Shown here piece after piece: positions 1 through 15,085 of a DNA stretch of 64,000 bases. The translations under genes were made by a program, and so were the position numbers. A model generated the notes under the pieces. That model was not told the DNA's origin, searched no databases, and was given only the letters and a program-made list of their open reading frames with translations. The number at the start of each line of letters is the position of its first letter. The first letter of the stretch is position 1. Origin of the DNA: Wolfiporia cocos (taxonomy: Eukaryota > Basidiomycota > Agaricomycetes > Polyporales > Phaeolaceae); assembly GCA_029448655.1 (NCBI GenBank), contig JACCLO010000007.1, forward strand, positions 930,001-994,000, given 5' to 3'.

Positions 1-70
1 ACAGTAAATGCTGGTTCTGACGGTGTTATACACTGCATTATGAAGCTATATCGGTAACTGTTTTTCACCA

Positions 71-748
71 TCAATAATCTTCCTCAGCCTCCATATCACC
101 ACGTTCCCTCCTTATGTGCTTGATACGCCTCTCCCTACGAAACAGAGCCTGTGCCAACAGAACCAGCCCACGGACTAGGTCTGGCTTCTCCGTCTCATGT
201 ATATCCTTCCTTGAGCGCATGCGCAGCTCTCGCACGATCGCTTCGGCGTCTGGCCCCTTGAGGGATGGCGGCTCGTGGTATTCTGTCGTGACGGGGCGAC
301 GAACGACCGCTTCCCTCGGTGCCCCGGTCAGCTCGGCCAGCTCGGCGTCCGCATCGTCGAGCTGCTTCATGTACGCCTCGTGCATATCCACCAGCTCCCT
401 GCCCCGCAGCTTCAGGAGATGCGGCGGCGCGCGCCCGAGGACGAGCTCGCGCCGCTGGTGCTGCTCCGCGTGGGTCTGCTCGTCGGAGAACTCGTCCTCG
501 CTGCTGAACGCAGAGTCATCTGACGCGATGTCGTCCGGGTGTGCGATGTCGTAGAGCGCGATGGACGAGAAGGCGCTGGTGACGCTCGACGGCGGACTGG
601 CGGACAGGGAGTCGCCCTCGGACTCGGACTCGGTTGACATGGCCTCGTCGCTCTCCGTGCCGTCCTCGCGCTCTTTCTGGACGCTCGCGAGGTATTCCCG
701 GATCACCTCTGAAGTCCAGTGCTCGGCGACCTCTGTAGTTCCGCTCAT
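71..748 (-). CDS. Uncharacterised acidic Ser/Glu-rich protein
   Basis: A single-exon frame of 225 codons runs from ATG at 748 to TGA at 71. I do not recognise the family. The N-terminal ~95 residues are low-complexity and acidic (Ser, Glu, Asp), suggesting a disordered segment. The C-terminal half is Arg/Glu-rich and probably helical, with a basic stretch near residues 205-217 and an acidic tail. There is no signal peptide, membrane segment or catalytic motif. A nuclear or scaffold role would be a guess. The coding call rests on frame length, the clean ATG and the biased composition; an unseen 5' exon is possible. Confidence 0.55.
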   Translation of the reverse strand: MSGTTEVAEHWTSEVIREYLASVQKEREDGTESDEAMSTESESEGDSLSASPPSSVTSAFSSIALYDIAHPDDIASDDSAFSSEDEFSDEQTHAEQHQRRELVLGRAPPHLLKLRGRELVDMHEAYMKQLDDADAELAELTGAPREAVVRRPVTTEYHEPPSLKGPDAEAIVRELRMRSRKDIHETEKPDLVRGLVLLAQALFRRERRIKHIRRERGDMEAEEDY

Positions 749-3700
749 CTGTGAGAACTTGAAATGCTGACGGGGTGATGAGTCGAGGAGAATACTGAAG
801 TCCTCTCTGTTCTTATTCGTGTTCTAAGTTTTGACTTGCTGGACATCAGTGACTCATGCTACTATCAGGTTCACTGTTCACAGAAGCCGGATCAGAATAT
901 CAGAAGTACAATATGAGCTGAGACTGAGATGCTATTCTCAGTGACTCCTGCATGTCAAGTGGTCACACTATAGAGTAGAGATCAAATTGCCATTGGAGCT
1001 ATATGGGTGATCTAGGCCTTGAGAATGGGCTCACAGCCTCCAGGCACAGCGTTGAGATAAAGACAGGGGTGCAAGGATGCCGCGAGCGTGGGCTTTGTTT
1101 TCACCTGTTCAAATTAGTTCCATCCCGTAATCTGCAGCTCTGTGAGAGCTGCAATCCTGATGACTCTGTCCGATTCACAGAAAGAAGTAGGTCTTGGGCA
1201 GCAGTGCGGAGAGACTCGCCCAATGCCGGTCACTGTACACGGCGGATTCAAATTGGGTTTAAAGTGTCTCGGTACCGCCGCATTTGTTCCTCGCCTGGCT
1301 TCGCTATGACTCGCTGATGAAACATGGTCTGCTCTAGAGGGGAACCAAGATCTGGATCGGCCATCATCGACATGCCCTGGATCGCATGTCGCGACATGCC
1401 ATCATCGTCCTCAGGCTGGAGAGCGCTAAATTTTGCCACGAACTGGTGTGTGACGGAATTGTCACCATTCTCATATCAGTTCAACGAGCGAAATCGTGAC
1501 GTTAGGAGTGCCTTCAATGATGTAAGGGGGATCTACCGTTTCAGCAAGACAGTACAAGTTGTGGCTCGACATTGTCACGCGACGAGTTCAAACGTTCACC
1601 TTGAGTCTGATAGTATTTCTCACGGTTCCAGTCCATATCTATGCGTTTGTTATCTCTGAATTATACACATATTTCCAGAGCGATGGCGCAGGAGATAGAC
1701 CGGTGCTACAGAGGCCACACAGACCGACTCATAATGTGGCGCAAGAGAGCGCTCACATGATATCCTAGCCATCGTTGATGACGATGCAGTTTCGTTGATT
1801 ATATCATACCCCACTTCGCGCCATGGCTGCCGGCACGTCTGCGCTGGATATCCGCTTGTGCACCTGTTTGATTCAGCTGTTGTGTCTCATGGCGACCATC
1901 GATGACGCTCTGACTGCTCGCACAATGATACAACGCTACGTTGGCTACATCCGAATGTCATTTGCAACGTATCAGGATAAGTTGATGTTGCGAAGGCCGA
2001 CTACACTGACTCCCCACACTGAGGCATGGAACACTTGCCGAGGTTCTGTCAATCCGGTCTGTCTCTTACAAAATCTCGAATATGTTCATTGTGGAGTTTC
2101 TCACGTAACTGTGCTCATAATCCCAAATGTCGCATGTAGTTTTGATCGGATGGTCATCCTCACGTTCAGCACATGGCCAGTGCGTTGTAGCCTCAGCATT
2201 AGTGTACCAAGTCTTCCGTTTCGGTAAGAGCAGCGTCTGGTTTCCACAACGAGCATTTCGCTAAATGGAATGGACAAGTGTCGTGGTTGCGAAATATCAA
2301 AGCATTAACTTTGTGATACAATATCAAGGCTAGTTCGCGAGGCTTTGGTTAAAGTTGACTTTAGCTTCTGTTCCCGAGTTGCTGCCGAGGTGGAACTCTC
2401 TTCTGACGATCTACGATGCTGTGGCGGATATGGTGGCTCACCGCGCGCATCGATGTTGCGCTATAGCCCATCAAAGCTTCACAGTACCATACTACGGCCC
2501 GGGCTGACTTCGCTCAATACCAAATTGGATTGTGGGTGCGCGCAACGATCGGCGATGTGATCGATCGGGCACATACGTCTCGCCTTTCTCACACCGAGAT
2601 TACCATATGACTATTGTCCATTAGAAAAAGCTGACAGCTCTTGGATCGACTCATGAAGGTGCGGATGGAGATTTCTAGCGTGTTTGACGTGCGAGAAAAG
2701 GTGTGTGAGAATAACGATCACTTGACCCCCCTTCCGCTTCGATTTCAAGGACAATTAAAGATAATGCTTGGACAGAGCGTGAGCAGTTTTCCATGTTGAT
2801 ATTTTCGTCGAAAGTGGGAGAATGTAAGGATCAAGTCGGACACGCAGGTACTCCAGGTCCAGGAGTACCATGTGGCACAAGTGCGACGGTGCAATCTAAT
2901 CTGACTGGTTGTGACAGCTGCCCGCAAGCATGCTGATAGCAACTGATCCATAAGGTATTCTTAGAACTGAAAAGGGTATCAGTCTCGTTAACCGATACCT
3001 CTCAGCATGGCGGCGGATTCGACAGTACTGTGGACGACAATGAGAGCTCCTTGATCAACATCTGGCCATTTGCATTGCCACATCCCATCTCCAGAGTCGC
3101 ATGTTTTGCTACCTTGCTGCTACCAAATATAATATGTTCAATGACCCTTGACATCATCGATGAACAACGCGAGACAACATTTCATATGCTACATGAAACA
3201 AAACTCTCTTTTATCCAGTGGAGTTGGCTCGCGGGGGTGCAGAATGATCGTATAGCATGTGCCTGTGGATCGAAAATAGATTATAGATTATGTTGTGGCT
3301 TGGGTCGCCGAGAGCTCTGGTCAGGGCTCCATTCGTAGTAGTGACTTTGCCTTCGCATCCGCGACTAATGGACCATCTATCTCATGCCAGTGGCAATGGA
3401 TATTTGCTAGCTAGTTTCAGAAAGTTGTTTGAAGTTATAAACCGTAGCATGCGTTGCACTAGTAAGTTGACCTTTGCTTCTGAGATATCTGTGTCATCTC
3501 CGAGCCTCATTTGTCGTCCGCATCCATTCCTTCAAAATGTCTTAAGCCTTGTGTCAACATGCCTGCATGCGACGTATAAATGATCACTGAGATAACTTTC
3601 ACGTTAGCGAGTGTTCCGCATCAGATGTACTACAGAACTCACAGCTCCTGTTTGCAGCAACCGGTGTCGAGATGTAGAAGGGGGTAAATAATTTTGACAC

Positions 3701-4100
3701 TGCATTATACGTACATTTGTGCGATTTGGACCGGCCACATCGTGTGATCAGCAAAAACAACGACAACTTTGGATCATTTCCGCAAAAGCTCATGCAACTT
3801 CAAAACCTCGCGCAGGCGCAAGGTGTTTGCTTGCCACAAATCAATGAATGTATATACATAGGCGCATAGAGACCATAACATCTCAGACGTTACACTGTCG
3901 CAATCGATTTGTTGTGGCACGCCACAGGATTGCAGCAGCCACTGCCACAATGCAAATGTAAGCTAATAAGAGGGCACGTGACGCATGGTGGATGGTCAAC
4001 CTCTCCTAGGCTGCACTGAGGGCTGATATCAGCTCTCAGCGCTGATGTCGCTGTGTAGACAAGCTGCGGGTAAGACCTGAGCTTGTTCTCATGCACGCGC
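749..4100. other. Intergenic stretch without a recognisable gene
   Basis: About 3.35 kb separates the first gene from the demethylase. All open frames here are short (at most 134 codons), have no family resemblance and do not join through plausible introns. I see no tRNA, transposon ends or strong repeat. It may hold regulatory DNA or a non-coding transcript, but nothing in the sequence shows this. Confidence 0.4.
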
Positions 4101-4123
4101 GAAGAGCAGACAGAGCTGGTACA

Positions 4124-4129
4124 TATATA
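4124..4129 (+). promoter_or_regulatory. Possible TATA box of the demethylase gene
   Basis: TATATA lies about 305 bp upstream of the chosen ATG at 4434. It is the only good TATA-like element between the gene desert and the coding region. The position fits a promoter with a 5' leader of roughly 270 nt. No other element supports it. Confidence 0.25.
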
Positions 4130-4433
4130 GAGGATTTCACAGGGCGCAAGGTGTTATCGGGGGTTTGTCAGCGCAGATAAGTCTAAAAAGGGCATGTGTC
4201 GTTCCCTCTGACCGTGGCCAGAATTGATTGAGGACGAGGTCGAGTCTCGTCCCGACGACCAGCACCGGCGTCCGTCGCCCAGCACATCCTGCTTTCTGAC
4301 CTCGTCCGACTTGCTGTCTTATTCGCACACGCCCACAGCGAGCTCGACGCCGCCGTATCTGGCAGGCTCTCACGACCGCCTGCCACAGTCTAGTTCTCAC
4401 TCAGCTCATCCGCCCACTCGACCGGCACACGAC

Positions 4434-8383
<3,950 letters not shown>

Positions 8384-8837
8384 TCATGGAAGTGGGTACA
8401 TCATTGTACCGTGTACAGTCGTGTCTCGCTTTCGTGAGAGGTTATGTGATTGTATTCTTATTGCCTCACCCTGTATTAACCCCTTCTGTCAGCTATCTTA
8501 TGGACCGTGCTAGTTGCAGTAGAGTACTGTAGTTTGTACTGGTGCTCTCGAGTCTGTGAATGTCAAGGTCGTACTTTGAGACATACAGCGCCGCATCAAC
8601 GTGCACTGCGAGGTTCTACAGGGACATAACCCAGCCCTTCATTGAGAGCGAGGCGCCGAGTTCACAGATGGCAATGCACGCAGGTACTGATCATCGCTTT
8701 GTGTACGAGGAACTAGTATGATAGCTAACAACACTGATAAGTTGAATTACAGACAATACACCAGGATTTGGCACGCAAATGGTACCTGTAAGACATCTAC
8801 ACAATCAATTCTCGTATGCGCGATATCATCAACGCGT
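8384..8837. other. Convergent intergenic spacer
   Basis: About 450 bp separate the stop of the demethylase from the stop of the nibrin gene on the opposite strand. It should hold the 3' ends of both transcripts. I see no extra gene and no unambiguous polyadenylation signal. Confidence 0.5.
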
Positions 8838-11800
8838 TCACTTCCTCCTTGTCCTCCTCTTCACACCGAACCCTTTGAACATTCCGCCACGGTCGGAATC
8901 ATCAGCAACCACTGCCACTGCAGTAGGCTTCTTCGTCCTGGCAGATCGACGTGACGCTTGACTTTCTGATGGCCCAGTGACCGACGATGATTTCAGTGTT
9001 GATGACATGCCGCCATCTAAATCTGAGTCTATCTCTTCCAGGCGCATTTCGGAAGCACCGTCAGACTCAAACACAGCCTTCTGACTCGCCTCACCATCGT
9101 CCCCGTCCGACTCGATAAACAGAGGTTGAGCTTTCTGTCGACTTTGGGCCCGCCTAACCGGCGCTGGTATTACTGACGATGCGCGGCTAGTGCTCCGAGC
9201 TGGAATGCTGCTGGTGGGTGCACTGGCTGGTACTGCTGTTTCTTCATCGGGATCATCACGGGTGATTTCCTTGCCTTTCCTCTTCGACTGTGTTCGTGGT
9301 TGGGTGGACGGCCGCTGGCTCTGGGCGCGCGTAGGGGCAGAGAGCTCAGGCTCTGCCGTCGGTTCTTTATGCGTCTTCGACTGTAGATGCGGCGCGGAGT
9401 CTTTCCAGTACTCTGGGAGGAATGTCAGATCATGCTATCGAAGGTTTGTAGCGGACCCACGCGGACCCATGCCGTAGTCGTCTTGGTCGTCAACAAATAG
9501 GTCGACCGTCCTCTGTCTGCCTGGAAGTGCTTTCTGCGCAAATTCAGTCTTACTTTGAAAGCACGGTCACCGCACCCACCCTCTTGAACTTCTTGAAATC
9601 CGGCCTGCCTTCCCAATCTGTTCTGTCTCCAGAAGCCCTCAACACCGAGCCCGGCCCTTCTGATCGTCTAGGCAGATCCATTTCCACAATCACCATAAAG
9701 TTCCCCCGTACGTTTCCATCATTGCCGAAGTCATCTAGGACAGCCCACTCTGTTTGTTCTTGGTCATGTTCCAGTTCAGGCTTAGATATCCTGAGATTGT
9801 TGAACTCGCGGTCGAACGTGTCCTCCGCCTTTTTACCGCGCCGCGTCGACGCGACTGCCGTGAGGAACGCCTCGTCGGTATCAGGCTTGCCTGCTGCTGC
9901 CCCTGACAATTTCTGGCTCTGGGCTTTCTGAGCCAGTCGCGCCTCGCTGGACTTGAAAGTTGACTGCGTTGACGTGATAGTCGGCTGCGTTGGTATGACT
10001 GTCGATGGCTGAGACTGCTGCAAAGTGGTCCGGACTGCATGGAAGTTCTCGATTGCCCGCCGCTTTGCGTTCGGCTGCGTCCCCTCCGCCATCTCGACGT
10101 CTCCATCCCCAGTCGTCGCCTGGCGTTTCCTTTTTGTTCCCGGGCCCATTTTCTCGAACGTCTGGGTCAAACCGGAGTCCATCTGGGTCTGCATCTGCGC
10201 CGCACTCTGGCTCTCCTCTTCTTCCTCCGCCACCGCCGCTAGACGTGAGACATTACCTCCGAGCAACTGACTGATGCCCGTCTCGCTCTGTGTGGCACTC
10301 TCCCCCGTTGGTCCTCGGGGTAGCTGGCTGTACAAATCTGACCCGTCGAAATTCACCCCGCTCTGAGTGCCAAATGCAGACTGTGTGTAGCGGTCCGGGT
10401 CGCTGGCCTCGTACAGTGCCTTGAAACGCTTGTGCTTTGGCTCTTCCTCGTGCATCGTCGCGTGCTCATCTAGCGCAAAGAGGCTGCTTATGGGAGTTTG
10501 CGTACTGGCACGTCGTTTTAACGGGCGGCGAGGGGCCCTTTGGGATGCAGTCTGCTTTCCGATATTGATTCAGCTACTTGATGCAATGCCTGAGAGATGT
10601 CGTACCGGCAGCGGAATGTCTGTACTTGCACTTGCTGGTGCTTCAGATTCGGCAGGCCTGCTTGTCGTACCTGTACCTAAGTCCGCTACTGGTGTTACCA
10701 GCGCATCGTCACTTGTGTCGAGCATGAGGGGCGGGTCGTCAATTCCTAAGATTGGTATTCTCTGTCTGCCCGCCCTGCGTATAGGAGGCTACGGAAAGAC
10801 ATTGTACAAACTTGCATTGACGCAACATATGGGAGAGACTCACCATGCGCACAATTGGAGTCTCTGTAGCGGGCGCATTCTCCGGGATGGAAGCTTCTGG
10901 GACTGCAGCTGGTTCAGGAGAACTTGCCCGCTGCGGGGCTTCTTTCCTCGTTACTTCGACCTGAGATATAGCCTTCGAAGTGTTTGGCGGGATTGACGGC
11001 TCTTCAGGGTAAGTGTTAGGTATTACATCGGGAAGCGTAGATGTAGGTGCTATTTCGCCGTTCGGTCAATTTCAGTTTCTTCTGAGCATAGGCCTGCACG
11101 CACTACTGGAAATCGCTGCTTTCCCGCCCTCGTTGATGCGCGCGATATCGATGCGCACGATCGCCTCGATGATCTGTTCTTGGCGTACAAAGCGCAGTTC
11201 AAAGCTTCGCTCTCACCATCAGTACACATTTGATAACGCCACTGACACAACTCACATCTCAGCCTCCTCTTTGAACTCCCGCCATCTATCTTCGCCAACG
11301 GCAGCCTTCACTTTCTGCTCGTCTGCCACTAGCACCATCCTCTTGTCCTCGTCTCTTGCAGCACCCCGCGCCAGCACCTGGTGCAGTGCCCGCCTCCCTC
11401 CTTCAACACTGCAACATTCGTACTCAGCCCCGCCCACCTTCACCGCGTCTCGCATCACCTCGCGTACTTCTCTCCCCTTCTCGCCGAGGAATATGAACCG
11501 CAACTCTCGTAGCATACCTGCACGGCCCTCGTCCGGCCGCCAAAGTGCGTGCTTTCTCAAAGAAGGAGATTGTGGGAGGGAGGGCGAGAAGGAAGGTGGG
11601 TAGGACGCAGGGTCAGGGAGCGAGTAGGTATCTTCAAGAGCGGATCTGCCATGAGAGGACTCGCCGCGTCGTAGGAGCTCGCACAACCAATCGGGTTTGA
11701 CGAGGTGCGCGGCGGTGAGGAGGGATTGGGCGATCTCAGGGGTCAGGGTGTAGGACAATGTGAGATGGTGCGTGACGCCGTTGTGCGGTGCTGGAGTGAT

Positions 11801-12462
11801 GCTAATTCCTGCGATTGGCGCAATGAGAAAGGTGCGCAGGAACTGGGGAAGAAGGCGAGACTGACCAACGGAGGCACATGCCTGCAGGGAGATGGCCGGC
11901 GTGCTCTGCGTCGATGGCAAGTAACACGAAATGCGCTCCCATCGCACGCTGTGCATGATTAGGCGGGATGTATATAGCCCAGTAAGCAGGACTCACGTTA
12001 CAGGTATGCCGGTAACCATATGCACGACATCGCCATCCTCCATCTCAAACTGAGCTGAGCCAGAAGTGACAGAGAAAACCTCGCCTGTCTTTGGTCTTTC
12101 AAGTTTGCGCGAGACTTCCTTCTTGTCAGATAGAACCTCCAACCACAGTTGTGGAACAAAGTCAGGGTCCGCCTTAGGTATCGGCAATGAGAGTTGTCTT
12201 TCACGGCAGGAGTCCAACCACATACCAACTTGTCTTCAGGAAAGTCACTGATCACAAAGCGGACATGCTTGCGAGAGATTTTTTTGTGTCTGATGATGAG
12301 GTCTTGTTCCTTTCGACCGACAACATATGAGGTGCCCGTCTTCAACAGCTTATCCTCTGGCGGGCTGTCAGAATGAGGCCGTTTGAGCTCACGGCGTTAC
12401 ATACTAGTGGGTGAATTCTCATCTCCCTCCTTGCCATCGAAGGGGCCGCGGAGCACCCACAT
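8838..12462 (-). CDS. NBS1: Nibrin/Nbs1-like DNA double-strand-break repair protein (FHA-BRCT)
   Basis: Subunit of the Mre11-Rad50-Nbs1 complex, which senses double-strand breaks and recruits Tel1/ATM. Exons, all on the minus strand: 12462-12405, 12356-12226, 12172-11997, 11948-11866, 11808-11256, 11204-11104, 11049-10844, 10788-10606, 10551-9554, 9516-9461, 9412-8838; frame is kept throughout, giving 1,039 residues. FHA domain: Gly33-Arg34 and the phosphopeptide loop SRKH at 47-50. BRCT-like segments follow (about 105-370). The Mre11-binding motif is FKKFKR at 816-821, followed by an acidic stretch and a DYG-like motif. The acidic-aromatic-basic C-terminus (Phe1027, Phe1030, then Arg/Lys) matches the ATM/Tel1-binding tail. 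The ninth intron would be only 37 bp. Exon 9 has tandem acceptors (AAGCAG). The identification is firm; exact junctions in the disordered middle are less so. Confidence 0.9.
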
Positions 12463-12900
12463 GTCACTCACAGTCTTTATCGAGGGTGAGAGCAGCGGTC
12501 GAACGTTGTTTGAACGTTGAACGTTGAAGTTTAATTATTAACGCGACCAGACGCGTCGATCACGTGCACGTATTGCGGCTTAGCTCTTAGCGGCTTAGCT
12601 CTTAGCTGCAGTGCATTCATTGACTCTGAGGCGGCCGGCGTTCTCAACACTCACGCCGTGTAGGTACCTGAATCGCTGCATAGAACGAGCGGAAGCGGCG
12701 CGTGCCCGAATCGATGATGTCCAAGCCAAGTACATAAACCGCGGCATAGGCCACTGGAAATACATCTCATGAAAGCGACTCCTCTAGCTCCTGGTGTATC
12801 GAGAATGACAATCGTCTCTGCGATTTCGGGGCGCGTCTGCCACCTGTCCGCCTAAGCCACGCACATCAGTTCAAGTATATCCAGAAGAGCAGTCTGAGAC
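12463..12900. other. Intergenic spacer upstream of nibrin
   Basis: A 438-bp spacer lies between the nibrin start and the downstream end of the glycosyltransferase; both are on the minus strand. It should contain the nibrin promoter. It includes a 15-bp tandem duplication (listed separately) and GAACGTT repeated near 12513-12530. It may also contain a 3' exon of the glycosyltransferase between about 12640 and 12840. Confidence 0.4.
12575..12604. repeat. Two tandem copies of a 15-bp unit
   Basis: The unit GCGGCTTAGCTCTTA occurs twice back to back, at 12575-12589 and 12590-12604. It lies about 115 bp upstream of the nibrin start codon, so it is promoter-proximal. No function can be assigned. 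Confidence 0.8.
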
Positions 12901-14764
12901 TTACACTTGCTCCTGGCACACAAACGTGTCTGGTGCGCCTTCCCATCGATCCAGCACATCCTTCGCCTTCATCTCCTCATCGCCCTCCTCGCGGTCGGGG
13001 GGTCCGAAAAGGTCAAGCGCGAGCTGCGTGTGCTTCACGCCCGCGTACGTCGTCACGCACCGTGGATTTACCATGATGCGCGCGGGAAGGAACACGCTGT
13101 TCGGGATGTTCAGCTCGACCTGGTCTGGCACTGTCTCCACCGGGGGCGGATCCGCCAGTTCCAAGTCGGACGCGTCATAATCCGACCCGACATTCGCATC
13201 CGCGTCTGCCTTGCCCCCTTGCCGCGGCGAGAGTTCCTCGTTCTGCCGTTTCGCATCTTCATTGTCAATGTCACTGTGTTCTTGATCCTGGGACAGCTGC
13301 TGGATTTCTTCCTCATCTTCTGCACGCCGCACGATGGGATGCGTGTGAACGCCCGCCCCACCATCCGCCCCACCATCCGCTTCGAGCGCGTGTAGCCCTT
13401 GGCGTGCTTTCCAGACCCACAGATCGCGACAGAACCACATTTGCGCGCTGTCCTGGCACTTGCCCTCTGGATCACGCACGGGCGCGTCTGCGGGAGTGCT
13501 CGCGTTGTGGAAGTCTGTCCCTGCGCGGTACCTAATCCCCGCGTAGTATGACTGCGCCGGGTCTACTACGTGCGTGCCCGACTCGCAACAGAATACCTGA
13601 AAGGGGAGGTGCTGGCTGTACCGCACCGCCCCTACAGCGTCGCGCGGTGGAACCGAACTCACGGGCGAGGTTGTGATCGAAGTGGATTTGGATTGTCGGA
13701 ACTGATCGCCGTTGATGTCGCGTGTGCGCCAACTGCGGGGGGTCAGAGGAGAGTGGTACAAATGTGGTACGCTTACCGGTCTGAAAAGATGAAGAAACCA
13801 TTGTGCTCTGCCCAATCCATCCCGCATACCATGGCTGCGTCATTTGAAGCGCTCAGCTTGATCGTCTCTAAAATATCGTTCGGACATGTGAAGCCCTTGA
13901 GCCAGACAACACGGTGAAACTTGATCTTCCGTTTCGCATATAGCTCATAAAGCGGTTCGAGAACGAGGTTACGCGTGTATGCTTCCTCGAGTGGATAGTA
14001 TGCAGCAACTGGGTCCTCCGTCATGCCAGGGACCCTACGGATGCGGAACGGAACCCCCAAGAGCGTGAGCACGGCCTCACAGAGGTCGGTCAGCGTTTCG
14101 GTCGAGTCCGATGAGTCGTAGTCGAGCATGGACACAAACAGATTGCTGCTCCCAAGACGACGCGCCATTTGCACAATGACTGCAAGCTGGTCGACAAGGA
14201 AGTGGTCCGCGGAGTGGATGACCATTCCGATGTAGTACAAGTGGTCCTGGCGCGCAAGGTCCTCGTACGCGTCCTCCGCCTTGTTCTGCATGAACGGACG
14301 CGCGAGCGTCGGGCAGAGCGCGGCAACCCAGCCGTTGAGAGTAAGCAACTGCTCAATCGCGGACAGCACTGATTGCTCGTCCATGTGTGCTGTGTCGCGC
14401 CCGACGATGCTGCACGCGGTCAGCATGCCAGTAGAGTTACACATATAGGCACTCACTATGGCTTCTCAAACCTCTCCCAGTAGTCTAGCACCCCGTCCGT
14501 GATAATGTCGGTGAACAGGTCCTCCCGCTCATCCCTACCCATGCGGACCTGTAGAAACTTGTGCCTGTGCACATCAAGTGGCTTGTCCGACCCTGCGACA
14601 AAGTCGAGCACATTTTGTTTGCGAATTTCCTGTGAGTCTGTCGAGTAGAAGGAGGTCACAGACGAAGCCGGCGATGAGGGTGAGACGAAGAGACGGATGA
14701 CCAGCGCGAGCGCGACCAGAAGCAGGATACGAATGAGACTCCGACGCCGGAGAAAGAACGCCAT
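12901..14764 (-). CDS. CAP59/CMT1-like mannosyltransferase, type II membrane protein
   Basis: Resembles the fungal CAP59_mtransfer family, which includes cryptococcal alpha-1,3-mannosyltransferase; a Golgi glycosylation role is inferred. Exons: 14764-14457, 14409-13777, 13732-12901 (introns 47 and 44 bp), 590 residues. Residues 1-9 are basic, followed by one hydrophobic span (about 10-27) as in a type II Golgi anchor. The catalytic-type region carries a DYDSSDSTE acidic motif (about 199-207) and a conserved-looking VVWLKGFTCPNDILE block. A long acidic insert (about 400-480) precedes the tail. The second part of exon 3 (PFQVFCC onward) fits the family better than its start, so the acceptor at 13733 is less certain. 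The stop TAA at 12901 overlaps a strong donor (GTAAGT), so the real 3' end may lie in a further exon. Confidence 0.72.
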
Positions 14765-15085
14765 GGAGACTCAGACACTCTCAGGCCCACAGCACAGCGG
14801 TGGCAATCACTCAGCCAGCGAGAAATGTCCGCGCGCGAGTGAAAAGGGTGACGGCGCAGAGGTGAGCTGGTCAAGCCACTCAGCCACCACCGATCGTCAT
14901 TAGCCGAGAGATCACCGATCATGCTCAGGCTGGGGCGTTTAATGCAAAGGCTCAAGATCATGATTCAAGTCGTCTAACAGGAAACGTCGTAATCCGTACA
15001 TCGAAGAGTCGGCATTCGTTTTCACAGATACCCTCCCCTTCCAATCCGATAATGTTCTTACCCCAGAGTACGTCAGTTGATCCAT
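14765..15085. other. Intergenic spacer upstream of the mannosyltransferase
   Basis: A 321-bp gap between the mannosyltransferase start and the glycogen synthase stop. It presumably holds the promoter of the former and the 3' UTR of the latter. No distinct element is seen. Confidence 0.4.

Noticed and set aside
1003..3583. Several plus-strand frames of 70-134 codons
   Set aside because: No recognisable domain, no supporting introns and low-complexity-free but random composition; they look like chance frames.
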